From the NCBI GenBank assembly GCA_900317305.1, contig ONGG01000011.1, positions 1 through 60,227 of the forward strand: 60,227 nucleotides of DNA. The letters are read 5' to 3'. Under the pieces are notes generated by a model. That model made no database searches. It saw nothing but the letters and a program-made list of their open reading frames with translations, and was not told the origin of the DNA. The position numbers and the translations under genes are program-made. The DNA is from an uncultured Prevotellaceae bacterium. GTDB taxonomy: Bacteria > Bacteroidota > Bacteroidia > Bacteroidales > Bacteroidaceae. Each line of letters starts with the position of its first letter. Positions within the stretch are counted from its first letter, which is position 1. Positions 7,742-16,552 of the stretch are shown piece after piece.

Positions 7742-8686
7742 CTATAGCCTTGCCACAGCCTCTTTGGCCTGTTCGAATTCCTTTACCAACTGGTTCATTA
7801 CCTCGCTCACCGGACGTATGCTGTTCACTGCCGAGGCAATCTGACCTATCTCCAGTTGTCCATTGTCAAGGTCTCCCTCGAAGATACCACGCTTTGCGGC
7901 TGCTTTGCCTAAGATGGTCCTCAGGTCATCAATGGCGGCGCCCTCGTTCTCTGCCTGTAGGATACGGCAGTAGAGGTCGTTCTTCACCATGCGGGTGGGA
8001 GAGATGAGTTTCAGCGTGAGCATGGTGTCGCCTTCCTCCAGTTGGGTGCAGCGCGTCTTGAAAGCCTCCGAGGCACTGCTCTCTTCGGTGAGGGCAAAAA
8101 GGGTGCCTATCTGCACGCCCTCGGCTCCAAGGGCCATGGTGGCCAACATAGCCTGACCCGAACCGATGCCACCGGCGGCTATCAGGGGCAGCGAGGTGGC
8201 CTGACGCACCTGCGGTATCAGGGTGAGGGTGGTGGTCTCCTCACGGCCGTTATGGCCACCGGCCTCGAATCCCTCGGCCACAATGGCGTCTACTCCGGCT
8301 TCCTCGCATTTGCGGGCAAATTTCGAGCTCGATACCACATGGGCCACCTTGATGCCGGCATCGTGCAGGCGCTGGGTGTATTTCTTCGGACTTCCCGCCG
8401 AGGTGAACACAACACCTACCTTCTCGGTGATAAGCAAGTCGATCAGACGGTCAATCTCCGGATACATCAGCGGCACGTTCACGCCCCAGGGCTTGTCAGT
8501 GGCCTCGCGCATCTTGTGGATATGCTCGGTGAGGGTCTCAGGATGCATCGATCCGGCACCCAGTAGGCCCAGACCTCCGGCGTTGCTCACGGCCGAGGCC
8601 AGGCGCCATCCGCTGATCCACACCATTCCGCCCTGGATGATAGGATATTGTATACCAAAAAGTTCTGTGATTCTGTTGCTCTTCAT
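7742..8686 (-). CDS. NAD(P)H-dependent flavin oxidoreductase, nitronate monooxygenase/FabK-like
   Basis: A 314-aa TIM-barrel FMN protein. The start ELFGIQYPIIQGGMVWISG is the family signature; EGFEAGGHNG near 139 holds the conserved His of nitronate monooxygenases and enoyl-ACP reductase II, and PLIAAGGIGSG plus GAEGVQIGTLF form the phosphate-binding end. Either it oxidises nitronates or it reduces enoyl-ACP in fatty-acid synthesis (FabK); the sequence does not separate the two for me. It is the last gene of a minus-strand operon: 12 nt after the radical SAM gene, which itself follows menA by 4 nt. Confidence 0.85.
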   Translation of the reverse strand: MKSNRITELFGIQYPIIQGGMVWISGWRLASAVSNAGGLGLLGAGSMHPETLTEHIHKMREATDKPWGVNVPLMYPEIDRLIDLLITEKVGVVFTSAGSPKKYTQRLHDAGIKVAHVVSSSKFARKCEEAGVDAIVAEGFEAGGHNGREETTTLTLIPQVRQATSLPLIAAGGIGSGQAMLATMALGAEGVQIGTLFALTEESSASEAFKTRCTQLEEGDTMLTLKLISPTRMVKNDLYCRILQAENEGAAIDDLRTILGKAAAKRGIFEGDLDNGQLEIGQIASAVNSIRPVSEVMNQLVKEFEQAKEAVARL

Positions 8687-8698
8687 ATTCTTGGGTTT

Positions 8699-9379
8699 TT
8701 ATGGGTTGTTCTTCGTGTTGTCGCCGTTCTTGCTGGCTGTGCTCTTTTTCTTGATATAAGAGTCAATGTGGTCGGGGGTGATATACTCAAAACGGTCGAA
8801 ATGGGTGAATCCCATCTGGCGAAGGAGTTGTTCGCTCTCGTCCACGTCGCCTGTTGTGTTGAACTGGGGAATGAGGGGCAGGCGCAGGGTCACACGGTCG
8901 TTGAGCCCTTTGCTGGCAAGGAGGTGCAGGTTGTCGAGCACGCGTTCCCAGTGGCCTCCAGTATAGGCGTGATACGTCGAGGGGTGCGTGTCCTTGATGT
9001 CGACCATATAGCCGTCGACGATGGGCAGCAGGGCTTCCACATACGCTCGGGGCACATTGAGGCAGGTCTCAATGAAGATTTTCCAGCCTGGGTCGCACAC
9101 TTCCTTGAAACGGCGGATAAAGGCATGGCGAAGGGTTGGTTCACCGCCTCCGAATGTCACGCCGCCTCCTGTGGCCAGAAAGTAGAGGTTGTCGATGCGG
9201 GTCTCTTCATAAAGTTGTTCGGGACTTATCTGCCGGCATATCGTATCGGGATTAATCGAATGGGGGTTTAGGCAGTATTGGCATCTTAACGTGCAGCCGT
9301 GAAAGGCCACCAGGGTGGTCACTCCCTCGCCGTCGGTGGCGATGCGGTGGCGGCTGATGCCGATGATAGGACACTCCAT
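8699..9379 (-). CDS. Radical SAM protein, PFL-activase-like
   Basis: A 226-aa protein with CTLRCQYC (Cys at about 29, 33, 36), the CxxxCxxC motif that holds the 4Fe-4S cluster of radical SAM enzymes, followed by GGGVTFGGGEPTL, the typical SAM-binding GGE region, and MVDIKDTHPSTY. The N-terminus (GISRHRIATDGEGV) and length resemble pyruvate-formate-lyase-activating enzymes without an extra ferredoxin insert. Such enzymes install a glycyl radical on a partner; no glycyl radical enzyme is encoded in this window, so the partner is unknown. Between menA (4 nt) and the flavin oxidoreductase (12 nt) in one operon. Confidence 0.85.
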   Translation of the reverse strand: MECPIIGISRHRIATDGEGVTTLVAFHGCTLRCQYCLNPHSINPDTICRQISPEQLYEETRIDNLYFLATGGGVTFGGGEPTLRHAFIRRFKEVCDPGWKIFIETCLNVPRAYVEALLPIVDGYMVDIKDTHPSTYHAYTGGHWERVLDNLHLLASKGLNDRVTLRLPLIPQFNTTGDVDESEQLLRQMGFTHFDRFEYITPDHIDSYIKKKSTASKNGDNTKNNP

Positions 9380-9383
9380 GATG

Positions 9384-10283
9384 CTAACCCAATAGGAACC
9401 CTATACTCTCCAGCAAACCGTATATGAACATGTTGCGGGCGTTCTCGCCTAGAATCCTGTTCAGTTCATAGCCACGGTTGATCTCCTTCATCTGCCGGCT
9501 TGTCACCAAATGAAGCGACAGGTAGACGATGGGCAGCAGGAATGCCCAATAGTGGCCATATAGACAATAGACGAGTCCAAGCAGGCAAGCCACGATGCCC
9601 AGGGCAGGGAACAGCCGTTCGGTGGCTTTGGCGCCTATCCTCACCACCAAGGTCATCTTGCCCGTCCGTCGGTCGTTGTCACGGTCGCGGTAGTTGTTCA
9701 CAATCAGCAGGGTGTCGATCACCAGTCCGCAGGCCACGGAGGCAGTGAAAGCCTCAATGGTGAGGCGTCCTGTCTGGATGTAGTAGGTGGCACACACTGG
9801 CACGATGCCGAAGAACAGGAGCACCAGCACGTCGCCCAGGCCCAGATACGACAGGTGGGTGGTGTAGAGAAAACAGAATGCCACGCACAGCAGTCCGATG
9901 GCCACCATCCACCATCCGCCATAGACCACCAAGGGAAGGCCCACAAAGCAGGCTGCCAGGGTGGTGATGAGGATGGCACGCCGCATGGCGCCAAGTGTCA
10001 CCCAGCCTTGGGCGCAGGCACGCTTCGGACCGAGCCGCAACTCATCGTCGGTACCTTTCTTATAGTCGAAATAGTCGTTCACCAAATTGGCGTCTATCTG
10101 CATGATGAACGCAAACAGCAGGCACAACAGGGCTGGCAGAAAGCGGAAACCCGTGCCCGAGAGGTCGCACCACGCCAACGACAGGGCCACCATCACCGGG
10201 ACGGCAGCACCCGACAGGGTCTTGGGACGGGCGGCAAGGACCCACGCGCGTGGAGAGTTGAGTCTCACTTCGGTTTCTTCCAT
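9384..10283 (-). CDS. menA: 1,4-dihydroxy-2-naphthoate polyprenyltransferase
   Basis: A 299-aa UbiA-family membrane protein that attaches the prenyl tail in menaquinone synthesis. The first Asp-rich motif is NDYFDYKKGTDD near residue 80; the second is NNYRDRDND near 197. Eight to nine hydrophobic helices are visible. The N-terminal PRAWVLAARPKTLSGAAVPV matches MenA proteins. I chose ATG 10283; a longer frame begins with a TTG at 10304 that lies inside the -7 box. First gene of a three-gene operon. The other men genes are not nearby. Confidence 0.92.
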   Translation of the reverse strand: MEETEVRLNSPRAWVLAARPKTLSGAAVPVMVALSLAWCDLSGTGFRFLPALLCLLFAFIMQIDANLVNDYFDYKKGTDDELRLGPKRACAQGWVTLGAMRRAILITTLAACFVGLPLVVYGGWWMVAIGLLCVAFCFLYTTHLSYLGLGDVLVLLFFGIVPVCATYYIQTGRLTIEAFTASVACGLVIDTLLIVNNYRDRDNDRRTGKMTLVVRIGAKATERLFPALGIVACLLGLVYCLYGHYWAFLLPIVYLSLHLVTSRQMKEINRGYELNRILGENARNMFIYGLLESIGFLLG

Positions 10284-10301
10284 TTTTGTGTTATGATGAC
10301 G

Positions 10302-10309
10302 CAAAATTA
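10302..10309 (-). promoter_or_regulatory. -7 box of the menA operon
   Basis: Read on the minus strand, 10309-10302 is TAATTTTG. It is 19 nt from the menA ATG. No clear TTTG lies at the -33 distance. Confidence 0.5.
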
Positions 10310-10350
10310 CAACTATTTTGCCAATACGGTGGGTTTTTGAAGCGTTTTAT

Positions 10351-10381
10351 TTTGATTTTCCGTTTCCAATCGCTAATTTTG
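10351..10381 (+). promoter_or_regulatory. Promoter of the HD-domain gene
   Basis: TTTG at 10351-10354, 19-nt spacer, TAATTTTG at 10374-10381; the ATG at 10407 is 26 nt downstream. Confidence 0.7.
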
Positions 10382-10406
10382 CGATGTCACCAACCCCATA
10401 TCCTGA

Positions 10407-11042
10407 ATGATTGACAATAATGTTAGCCTCGACCTCATGGAGTTCGTAGAGGTCAATATTCTTCCACGTTACAACTCGTTCGATAAGGCCCATAACCTGG
10501 CGCATGTCACAAGGGTGATCAGAAGATCGCTCGATTTGGCCCGAAGGTTCGGGGCCGACATCAACATGGCTTATGTGATTGCCGCCTATCACGATCTCGG
10601 ATTGGAGGGCCCCCGGGCGGTGCATCATGTCACCAGCGGAAAAATCCTCCTGGCCGACAAGCGGTTGGCCAAATGGTTCTCGCCGGCGCAGGTCAATGTG
10701 ATGAAAGAAGCCGTGGAAGACCACAGGGCTTCGGCGTCGCACGCGCCACGAAGCCTCTATGGGAAGATTGTGGCCGAGGCCGACCGTGACCTGGACCCCG
10801 AGATGGTGATCAGGCGCACGATAGAGTTCGGGTTGGGACATTATCCTGAGAAAACCAAGGAGGATCATTGGCAGCGTTTCATGGAACACATGCACAACAA
10901 GTATTCTTCGCATGGTTATATCAAACTGTGGCTTCCTGGTTCGGATAATGAGAACAAACTCAAGCAGTTGCGTGAGTTGATCAATGCACCCCAGCGGATG
11001 CGCCTCGTCTTCGACCGTATTTTCGACGAAGAGAAAAACTGA
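10407..11042 (+). CDS. HD-domain phosphohydrolase
   Basis: A 211-aa soluble protein with the HD superfamily metal site: His in AHNLAHVTRV near 31 and the HD pair in AAYHDLGLE near 59, plus a later EAVEDHRAS and AEADRDL. Proteins of this fold hydrolyse phosphomonoesters or phosphodiesters of nucleotides. Substrate cannot be told. It is a single-gene unit with its own promoter, divergent from menA and convergent with the porin gene. Confidence 0.8.
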   Translation: MIDNNVSLDLMEFVEVNILPRYNSFDKAHNLAHVTRVIRRSLDLARRFGADINMAYVIAAYHDLGLEGPRAVHHVTSGKILLADKRLAKWFSPAQVNVMKEAVEDHRASASHAPRSLYGKIVAEADRDLDPEMVIRRTIEFGLGHYPEKTKEDHWQRFMEHMHNKYSSHGYIKLWLPGSDNENKLKQLRELINAPQRMRLVFDRIFDEEKN

Positions 11043-11046
11043 ACAT

Positions 11047-11066
11047 CATGCTGATTCCTCAGCATG
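11047..11066. terminator. Short hairpin between convergent genes
   Basis: CATGCTG (11047-11053) pairs with CAGCATG (11060-11066) over a 6-nt loop. There is no U-tract on either strand, so it is only a weak terminator candidate. Confidence 0.3.
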
Positions 11067-11097
11067 CCTTCTTGCTCACATCAATAGAGGCGGAAAA

Positions 11098-13332
11098 TCA
11101 GTTGAAGAAATTCCATGCCACACCAAAGCGCAGCACACGCGTATTGGTGGGGTAGTGGGGCGTAAGGAAGTAGTTGCCACCGTCGGCCGGACTGTTCACA
11201 TGGCTCATCATCACGAAGAAACGGGCATGCTTCAGGAAGAAGTTGGCATACACGTTCACAAATGGGTAGTTGCCAATCTTCACTTTCTCGGCATTCTCCT
11301 GCACGGCATATTGTGCGATGCCGGGCACATAGTCAGGGGCCTCGTACTCGGTGAAGTAACGCACGTCGGCGCCTAAGTCGCAGTCGAGCACATGGGCAAT
11401 CTTGAAACGCAGGAAGAGATTGGCGTAGGCGTTGAGCGCTGGCAGCGGGATAATGTCCTTGTGACTGCAGTTCTGGTAGGTCAGCATCAGGTTCAGGTTG
11501 AGAGGACCGAACCTGAGGTCTTGACTCAACGAGGCGGTCAGCAGACTGATGTTCGCGGAAGACTGGCGGGCGAATGCGGCGTTGTGGAGTCGCTCGTACT
11601 CATCGTTTACCAAATAACTATTGCCAAAATACACATAATTGCTCAGGTTGTCGTATGCCACGCGTAACTGGGTCCTTGTGCGCTGTAGGGTGAACCTGCC
11701 TTGCAGGCGGGTATGGGTGGTCATGTCCAACTCTTTGTCCCACCAGAAATGACGCGAGTGGAAATGGCAATAATAATAAGGGGCGTTGACATAGTGGAAG
11801 AACCCGTCAGCGGCCAATTGGATGGTGTCGCCAAGCAGACGGAAGTTGAGGTCGGCACTGCCATCAACCATCACCTCGCCTTTGTTCTCGCCCAGCACGC
11901 CAAACTCGGCGGTGCCATTGTAATGCAATAGGTTGCCCTGAGTCTTGCTGATCTGGCCACCCACATAGATGGTGTGCTCGTTATGGGTAGAAGTGGCCGT
12001 AGCGGTATCGGGCAGCACATAGTGGCGCAGGTCGTGCGTGATGAAGCCCTTCAGTCCGGCCTTCGCCCATTTGTTGAACCCTTCAAGCAGGGCTATGGCA
12101 AAGGTGTTCTTCAAGATGTAGCTGTTGGTCTTATCGTAGATGGAGTCGCCCGAAAAACGCGAGATGGTGGCGTATTTGTTGGCATAGTAGTCCTCGGGGG
12201 TATAGTACGACTGATAGATACGGCGGTTGTTCTCCAACTTCAGTGTGTGGATGAAACTGGTCACCGGCACATACTCGCTCTTGGTCCAGGTGGTGTCGGC
12301 AGCGGCAGTCTTGTCCACCATCTCGGCATTCTTACGCTCAAACTCCAACTGTCGCTCATATTCCTCCTCGTCGAATTCCCCGCCGTCTTTCTCAGCTTTC
12401 TTGCGCGCCTCTTCCTTGGCTTTCAGGGCATCGTTCTCCTTCTGCGACTCCATGGCAAACTTCTTGGCCTTGATCTCCTCCTCGGTCATCGGCACCTGAC
12501 GCCTGAAACCTAAACTGTAGCGATGGGTCAGGAACACATGCTGGTTGTCGTTGCGGTTCCAGTTTTGTGTGAGCATCGTGGGAATCTCGGCCTCGGTGTA
12601 GGTGTCACGGAACTGCTCGGGGTGGGTGATGAGGTTGTCGTTGATGATACCGCCATTTTCCGCTTGTTTCTGGTGGTTGGTGGAGACAAGCAGGTGGGCC
12701 TGGTAACGGTCGCCGAGGTATGAGGCCCATGTGGTGTAGTTGAAGAGCGCCGAACTGTTGTCGGAATAGTAGCCGCGGCCGTAGATGTAGTCGAACTTGA
12801 ACCCCACGCCCAGCCGCTTGCCGGCGTTGATGGCAAAGAGTGCCTTGAAGTGGTCCTCGCCGTTGGTGCGGTTGCCACAGGTGTTCAGACTCAGATTGGT
12901 GAGGGGTGAGTAGGTGTTGGTAAAGTGGAAATTGGCAGGATTGACAATGAAATAATCCTGATGTTCATTGAAGATGAAGTCTTCTGACGATGTAGTGCGG
13001 TCGACGAAGATGCGGTTGAGCCGGGGGGCACCTACGTTGCCCGTAGTGTTGAATTCACCATGGAGACCTTCGGTGAAAATGGTGTTCATGAACATATAGG
13101 AGGCCGTGTCGGCCTCGGCGGGTGTGATATCGCCGAACCGGTCGTCCACGGTCCATACTTTCAGACCACGGGGAATGTCTTTCTTGCCTTTGTTGATGCT
13201 GTCGGCTTTGTTGCGGTTGGCTTGTGTGAAATTGCCGTCGGCATCCAGCGAGTTATAGTCTTGGGCAGTGAGATGGGTGCATATTCCCAGAAGGGAAATG
13301 GCAAGAATCCACAGTCGGTAGGTCTTCATCAT
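11098..13332 (-). CDS. Putative outer-membrane porin, Porin_10 type
   Basis: A 744-aa protein with a signal peptide (about residues 1-23, cut after LTAQ). The mature region has alternating aromatic and polar residues throughout, as in beta-barrels, and ends in FGVAWNFFN with a terminal aromatic-Asn pattern seen in outer-membrane barrels. The section after the signal (DIPRGLKVWTVDDRFGDI) is, as far as I recall, characteristic of the Bacteroidetes 'putative porin' family. A charged coiled-coil-like insert, rich in Lys/Glu (about residues 280-350), probably lies in a loop or plug. Last gene of the DUF4468 / small membrane protein / porin operon, 15 nt after its neighbour. What passes through it is unknown. 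Confidence 0.8.
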   Translation of the reverse strand: MMKTYRLWILAISLLGICTHLTAQDYNSLDADGNFTQANRNKADSINKGKKDIPRGLKVWTVDDRFGDITPAEADTASYMFMNTIFTEGLHGEFNTTGNVGAPRLNRIFVDRTTSSEDFIFNEHQDYFIVNPANFHFTNTYSPLTNLSLNTCGNRTNGEDHFKALFAINAGKRLGVGFKFDYIYGRGYYSDNSSALFNYTTWASYLGDRYQAHLLVSTNHQKQAENGGIINDNLITHPEQFRDTYTEAEIPTMLTQNWNRNDNQHVFLTHRYSLGFRRQVPMTEEEIKAKKFAMESQKENDALKAKEEARKKAEKDGGEFDEEEYERQLEFERKNAEMVDKTAAADTTWTKSEYVPVTSFIHTLKLENNRRIYQSYYTPEDYYANKYATISRFSGDSIYDKTNSYILKNTFAIALLEGFNKWAKAGLKGFITHDLRHYVLPDTATATSTHNEHTIYVGGQISKTQGNLLHYNGTAEFGVLGENKGEVMVDGSADLNFRLLGDTIQLAADGFFHYVNAPYYYCHFHSRHFWWDKELDMTTHTRLQGRFTLQRTRTQLRVAYDNLSNYVYFGNSYLVNDEYERLHNAAFARQSSANISLLTASLSQDLRFGPLNLNLMLTYQNCSHKDIIPLPALNAYANLFLRFKIAHVLDCDLGADVRYFTEYEAPDYVPGIAQYAVQENAEKVKIGNYPFVNVYANFFLKHARFFVMMSHVNSPADGGNYFLTPHYPTNTRVLRFGVAWNFFN

Positions 13333-13347
13333 GATGTCTAATAGGGA

Positions 13348-13578
13348 TTATCTCAGCAAGCGGATGCAGCATTCCACCATCTTCACCGCCATGCTTGCCA
13401 GGAGGATATAGGTGCCTATCGTGCGGTATTCGGTGAAATAGACGATGACACCGATGATGGCCATGACCATGAAGATGATGTTGAGCACATTGCGGAACTT
13501 GAGCATGTTGTCATCGCCGCGCTCGCGACGGTGACGGCGCAAGGGGCGCTCATTGTCAGTGCTAGATTGGATGTCCAT
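13348..13578 (-). CDS. Small membrane protein, 76 aa
   Basis: The N-terminal 28 residues are hydrophilic and basic (RPLRRHRRERG); the rest forms two membrane helices, around NVLNIIFMVMAIIGVIVYF and TIGTYILLASMAVKMVECC. This is an N-in hairpin by the positive-inside rule. It starts 4 nt after the DUF4468 stop and ends 15 nt before the porin ATG, so it is translated from the same mRNA. I do not recognise a family with certainty. Confidence 0.75.
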   Translation of the reverse strand: MDIQSSTDNERPLRRHRRERGDDNMLKFRNVLNIIFMVMAIIGVIVYFTEYRTIGTYILLASMAVKMVECCIRLLR

Positions 13579-13582
13579 GTTC

Positions 13583-14239
13583 TTATTCTGAGGTAAGCAG
13601 TCGGTTCATATTCTCGAGAATTTCCTCCATGCGGTCTACGGTCTTGCGACGGTATTTGCCCGTAATCTTCAACAGGCGGGTGCGCTTCTTGTTGACCGCA
13701 TACTTGTCGGTGATCCATTCCTCGGCCTTGTATTTGGAGCCTCCATTGTGGGTCTCGTCATAGAGATAGGAGAGGCGCATCAACTTCACCTCTACGCGGT
13801 TGTCGTAGCAGTCGCAGGCAATGGTGTAGATGAAACGGCCTCGGTCGAGCAGCAAGAGGGTCGAGGTGAATACCATCCATTCCTCGAAATGACACACAAT
13901 CTTATGCTCGGTCTTGTTCACCAACTGCACCTTGCTGGGGGGCAACTGGCCCTCCTCCTTGGTCATCTTCGTGAGGAAGTCGAGCATCATGGTGTAGTTC
14001 TCCTCGGCGCTGCGGTGGTTCTGGAAGGTTCTCTGCCACTCCACATTGCCGTCCACGATGGGAATGATGTCGCCCAGATACTTGGCCCATTTGTAATCTT
14101 CGGCTTGCCGTGCTTTCTGCTCCTTCTTCGCCTTGGTCTTGACTGGTGTGCTGGGAGTGGCGTCAGGCACCTCCCATTCACCTTGTGCCCAGGTGGCAAG
14201 AGGCAGGAAGAGGAAAAGGAATAAGTATAATTTTCTCAT
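13583..14239 (-). CDS. Exported DUF4468-like protein
   Basis: A 218-aa protein with a signal peptide (MRKLYLFLFLFLPLATWAQG). The part from about 60 to 150 (KWAKYLGDIIPIVDG, NYTMMLDFLTKM, HFEEWMVFTS) resembles DUF4468 proteins of Bacteroidetes, which have no known function. The start at 14239 gives a clean signal peptide; the longer frame from 14341 would overlap uvrB. First gene of an operon with the small membrane protein and the porin. Its context suggests a cell-envelope role. Confidence 0.75.
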   Translation of the reverse strand: MRKLYLFLFLFLPLATWAQGEWEVPDATPSTPVKTKAKKEQKARQAEDYKWAKYLGDIIPIVDGNVEWQRTFQNHRSAEENYTMMLDFLTKMTKEEGQLPPSKVQLVNKTEHKIVCHFEEWMVFTSTLLLLDRGRFIYTIACDCYDNRVEVKLMRLSYLYDETHNGGSKYKAEEWITDKYAVNKKRTRLLKITGKYRRKTVDRMEEILENMNRLLTSE

Positions 14240-14259
14240 TTTCGTTTGAATTGATTGTG

Positions 14260-14290
14260 CAAAAATACAAAGATTAGGCGAGAACAGCAA
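14260..14290 (-). promoter_or_regulatory. Promoter of the DUF4468-porin operon
   Basis: On the minus strand: CTTG (14290-14287), 19-nt spacer, TATTTTTG (14267-14260). The ATG is 20 nt downstream. Confidence 0.55.
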
Positions 14291-14304
14291 GAGATTAGGC
14301 AAGA

Positions 14305-16380
14305 TTAACGATTTGTGAACTCCCGTCGGGACTCCTTGCAACTTGGCTTCGTAGTGCCTTCCCGTTGTGCCAGCAGGTCTTGCAGCCGGAGCACCTCGTC
14401 GCGATACTGGGCAGCCTGCAGGAAGTCGAGACGGCGGGCGGCCTCGTTCATCAGACGTGTGCTCTCGGCGATGCTGGCCTTCAGCTCGTCGGGCGTCATC
14501 GAGCGCATCACGGGGTCGGCCACCATGCGGCTGCTCTCGGGCTCGATGTAGGCATTGCCGTAGCTTGGGGTCGTGGCCTCGGCACTGGGCTTCACCAGGT
14601 CGCCCTTGATTTCCTTCACGATCTGCTGTGGGGTGATGCCATGCTCGGCATTGTAGCGCATCTGGATGGTGCGGCGGCGGTTGGTCTCGTCGATGGTCTT
14701 CTGCATGCTCTCGGTGATGGTGTCGGCATACATGATCACCTTGCCGTTCACGTTGCGGGCGGCACGTCCGGCAGTCTGCGTCAGCGCACGGTGGCTGCGC
14801 AGGAATCCTTCCTTGTCGGCGTCGATGATGGCCACCAGCGACACTTCGGGCAGGTCGAGGCCCTCTCGCAGCAGGTTCACGCCCACCAGCACGTCGAAGA
14901 CACCTGCACGGAAGTCGCTCATGATCTTCACGCGGTCGAGGGTGGCCACATCGCTGTGGATATAGTTGGTTCTCACTCCGTTGTTGAGCAGATACTCGGT
15001 GAGTTCCTCGGCCATGCGCTTCGTCAGCGTGGTGGTGAGCACACGCTCGTTGCGATGCACGCGGGTGAGGATTTCGTCCATCAGGTCGTCAATCTGGTTC
15101 TCGCTGGGACGGACCTCAATCTCGGGGTCGAGCAGGCCCGTGGGACGGATGAGTTGCTCCACCACCACGCCCTCGGCCTCGTTGAGCTCGAAGTCGGCGG
15201 GAGTGGCCGAGACGTAGATTACCTGGTGCACCATCTGCTGGAACTCATCGAAGCGCAGCGGGCGGTTGTCGAAGGCGGCGGGCAGACGGAACCCATATTC
15301 CACAAGGTTGGTCTTGCGGGCTCGGTCGCCGCCATACATGGCATTGATCTGGGGCACGCTCACATGGCTCTCGTCAATCACCATGAGGTAGTCTTCAGGG
15401 AAGAAGTCGAGCAGGCAGTAGGGCTTCTGGCCGGCCTCGCGGCCGTCGAAATAGCGCGAGTAGTTCTCTATTCCCGAACAGTGGCCCAACTCCTTGATCA
15501 TCTCCATGTCGTATTCCACGCGCTCCTTGATGCGCTGGGCACGGATGGGGTCGCCCATCTCGTTGAAGAAGTCAATCTGCTTCACCAAGTCGTCCTGGAT
15601 GTGGTGGATGGCAAGGGCTTGCTGCTCCTTCGATGTCACAAAGAGGTTGGCTGGATATATCTGGTAGTCCTCGAAAGTGGCCATACGGTGGTAGGTGAGG
15701 GCGTCTACCTCCTCGATGCTGTCAATCTCGTCGTCCCAGAAGGTCACACGCACCACATTGTCGCTATAGGCCATGAAGATGTCCACCGTGTCGCCCTTCA
15801 CGCGGAAGTTGCCGCGCTGCAGGTCGATGTCGTTGCGCACGTAGAGGGCGTCGACCAACCGGCGGAGCAGCATGTTGCGGGCAAGGGTCTGGCCTTTATG
15901 CAGCTTGATGACACTCTCGGCCATTGCTGTCGGACCACCCATGCCATAGATGCACGACACCGACGATACCACCACCACGTCCTTGCGGCCGCTGAGCAGT
16001 GAGGATACAGCAGAGAGGCGCAACTTGTCTATCTCCTCGTTGATGGAGAGGTCTTTCTCGATATAGGTGTCGGAGTGGGGCAGGTAGGCCTCGGGCTGGT
16101 AATAGTCGTAGTACGACACGTAGTACTCCACCGCGTTCTCGGGGAAGAAACCGCGCATCTCCTCGTAGAGTTGGGCCGCAAGGGTCTTGTTGTGACTCAG
16201 AATGAGGGTGGGACGGTTCACTGCCGCAATCACGTTGGCCACAGTGAAGGTCTTTCCTGAGCCAGTGACACCAAGCAACACCTGGGCACGGTCGCCACGC
16301 TGCAAACCCTCGGTGAGTTCACGGATGGCTTGTGGCTGGTCGCCAGTGGGGCGGTATTTCGAGGTAAGTTTGAAATCCAT
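14305..16380 (-). CDS. uvrB: Excinuclease ABC subunit B
   Basis: A 691-aa helicase-like subunit of the UvrABC nucleotide excision repair complex; it verifies DNA damage and loads UvrC. Walker A is GVTGSGKT near 38, the beta-hairpin region is YYVSYYDYYQPEAYLP near 87, motif II is DESH, motif VI is QTAGRAARN, and the C-terminal UVR motif that binds UvrC is at about 635-670 (LNEAARRLDFLQAAQYRDEV). Full length. The gene is followed at 65 nt by the DUF4468 gene, which has its own promoter. Confidence 0.97.
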   Translation of the reverse strand: MDFKLTSKYRPTGDQPQAIRELTEGLQRGDRAQVLLGVTGSGKTFTVANVIAAVNRPTLILSHNKTLAAQLYEEMRGFFPENAVEYYVSYYDYYQPEAYLPHSDTYIEKDLSINEEIDKLRLSAVSSLLSGRKDVVVVSSVSCIYGMGGPTAMAESVIKLHKGQTLARNMLLRRLVDALYVRNDIDLQRGNFRVKGDTVDIFMAYSDNVVRVTFWDDEIDSIEEVDALTYHRMATFEDYQIYPANLFVTSKEQQALAIHHIQDDLVKQIDFFNEMGDPIRAQRIKERVEYDMEMIKELGHCSGIENYSRYFDGREAGQKPYCLLDFFPEDYLMVIDESHVSVPQINAMYGGDRARKTNLVEYGFRLPAAFDNRPLRFDEFQQMVHQVIYVSATPADFELNEAEGVVVEQLIRPTGLLDPEIEVRPSENQIDDLMDEILTRVHRNERVLTTTLTKRMAEELTEYLLNNGVRTNYIHSDVATLDRVKIMSDFRAGVFDVLVGVNLLREGLDLPEVSLVAIIDADKEGFLRSHRALTQTAGRAARNVNGKVIMYADTITESMQKTIDETNRRRTIQMRYNAEHGITPQQIVKEIKGDLVKPSAEATTPSYGNAYIEPESSRMVADPVMRSMTPDELKASIAESTRLMNEAARRLDFLQAAQYRDEVLRLQDLLAQREGTTKPSCKESRREFTNR

Positions 16381-16431
16381 GGGGTTGTCTCTTCTTTGTG
16401 GTCAAATGACGTCTTGTTGGCTAATGAACCT

Positions 16432-16439
16432 CAAAGGTA
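16432..16439 (-). promoter_or_regulatory. -7 box of uvrB
   Basis: TACCTTTG on the minus strand (16439-16432), 52 nt before the uvrB ATG. No TTTG at the expected -33 distance. Confidence 0.45.
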
Positions 16440-16502
16440 ATCAAAAATACCTTAAATACATCCACTATAATCGTGATTTTTTGCTAAAAAATGTAGTCGG
16501 GT

Positions 16503-16533
16503 TTTGCGATTAGGGGAATTATGTGTAATTTTG
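16503..16533 (+). promoter_or_regulatory. Promoter of bamD-rpoZ-DUF4293
   Basis: TTTG at 16503-16506, 19-nt spacer, TAATTTTG at 16526-16533, 20 nt before the bamD ATG. Confidence 0.72.
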
Positions 16534-16552
16534 CAGGTCAAAGTGCAAATAT

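Noticed and set aside
14365-16002. 545-codon open frame on the plus strand
   Set aside because: Exactly antisense to uvrB, low-complexity (Val/His/Gly-rich) and without motifs; long antisense frames are common opposite genes with this codon use.
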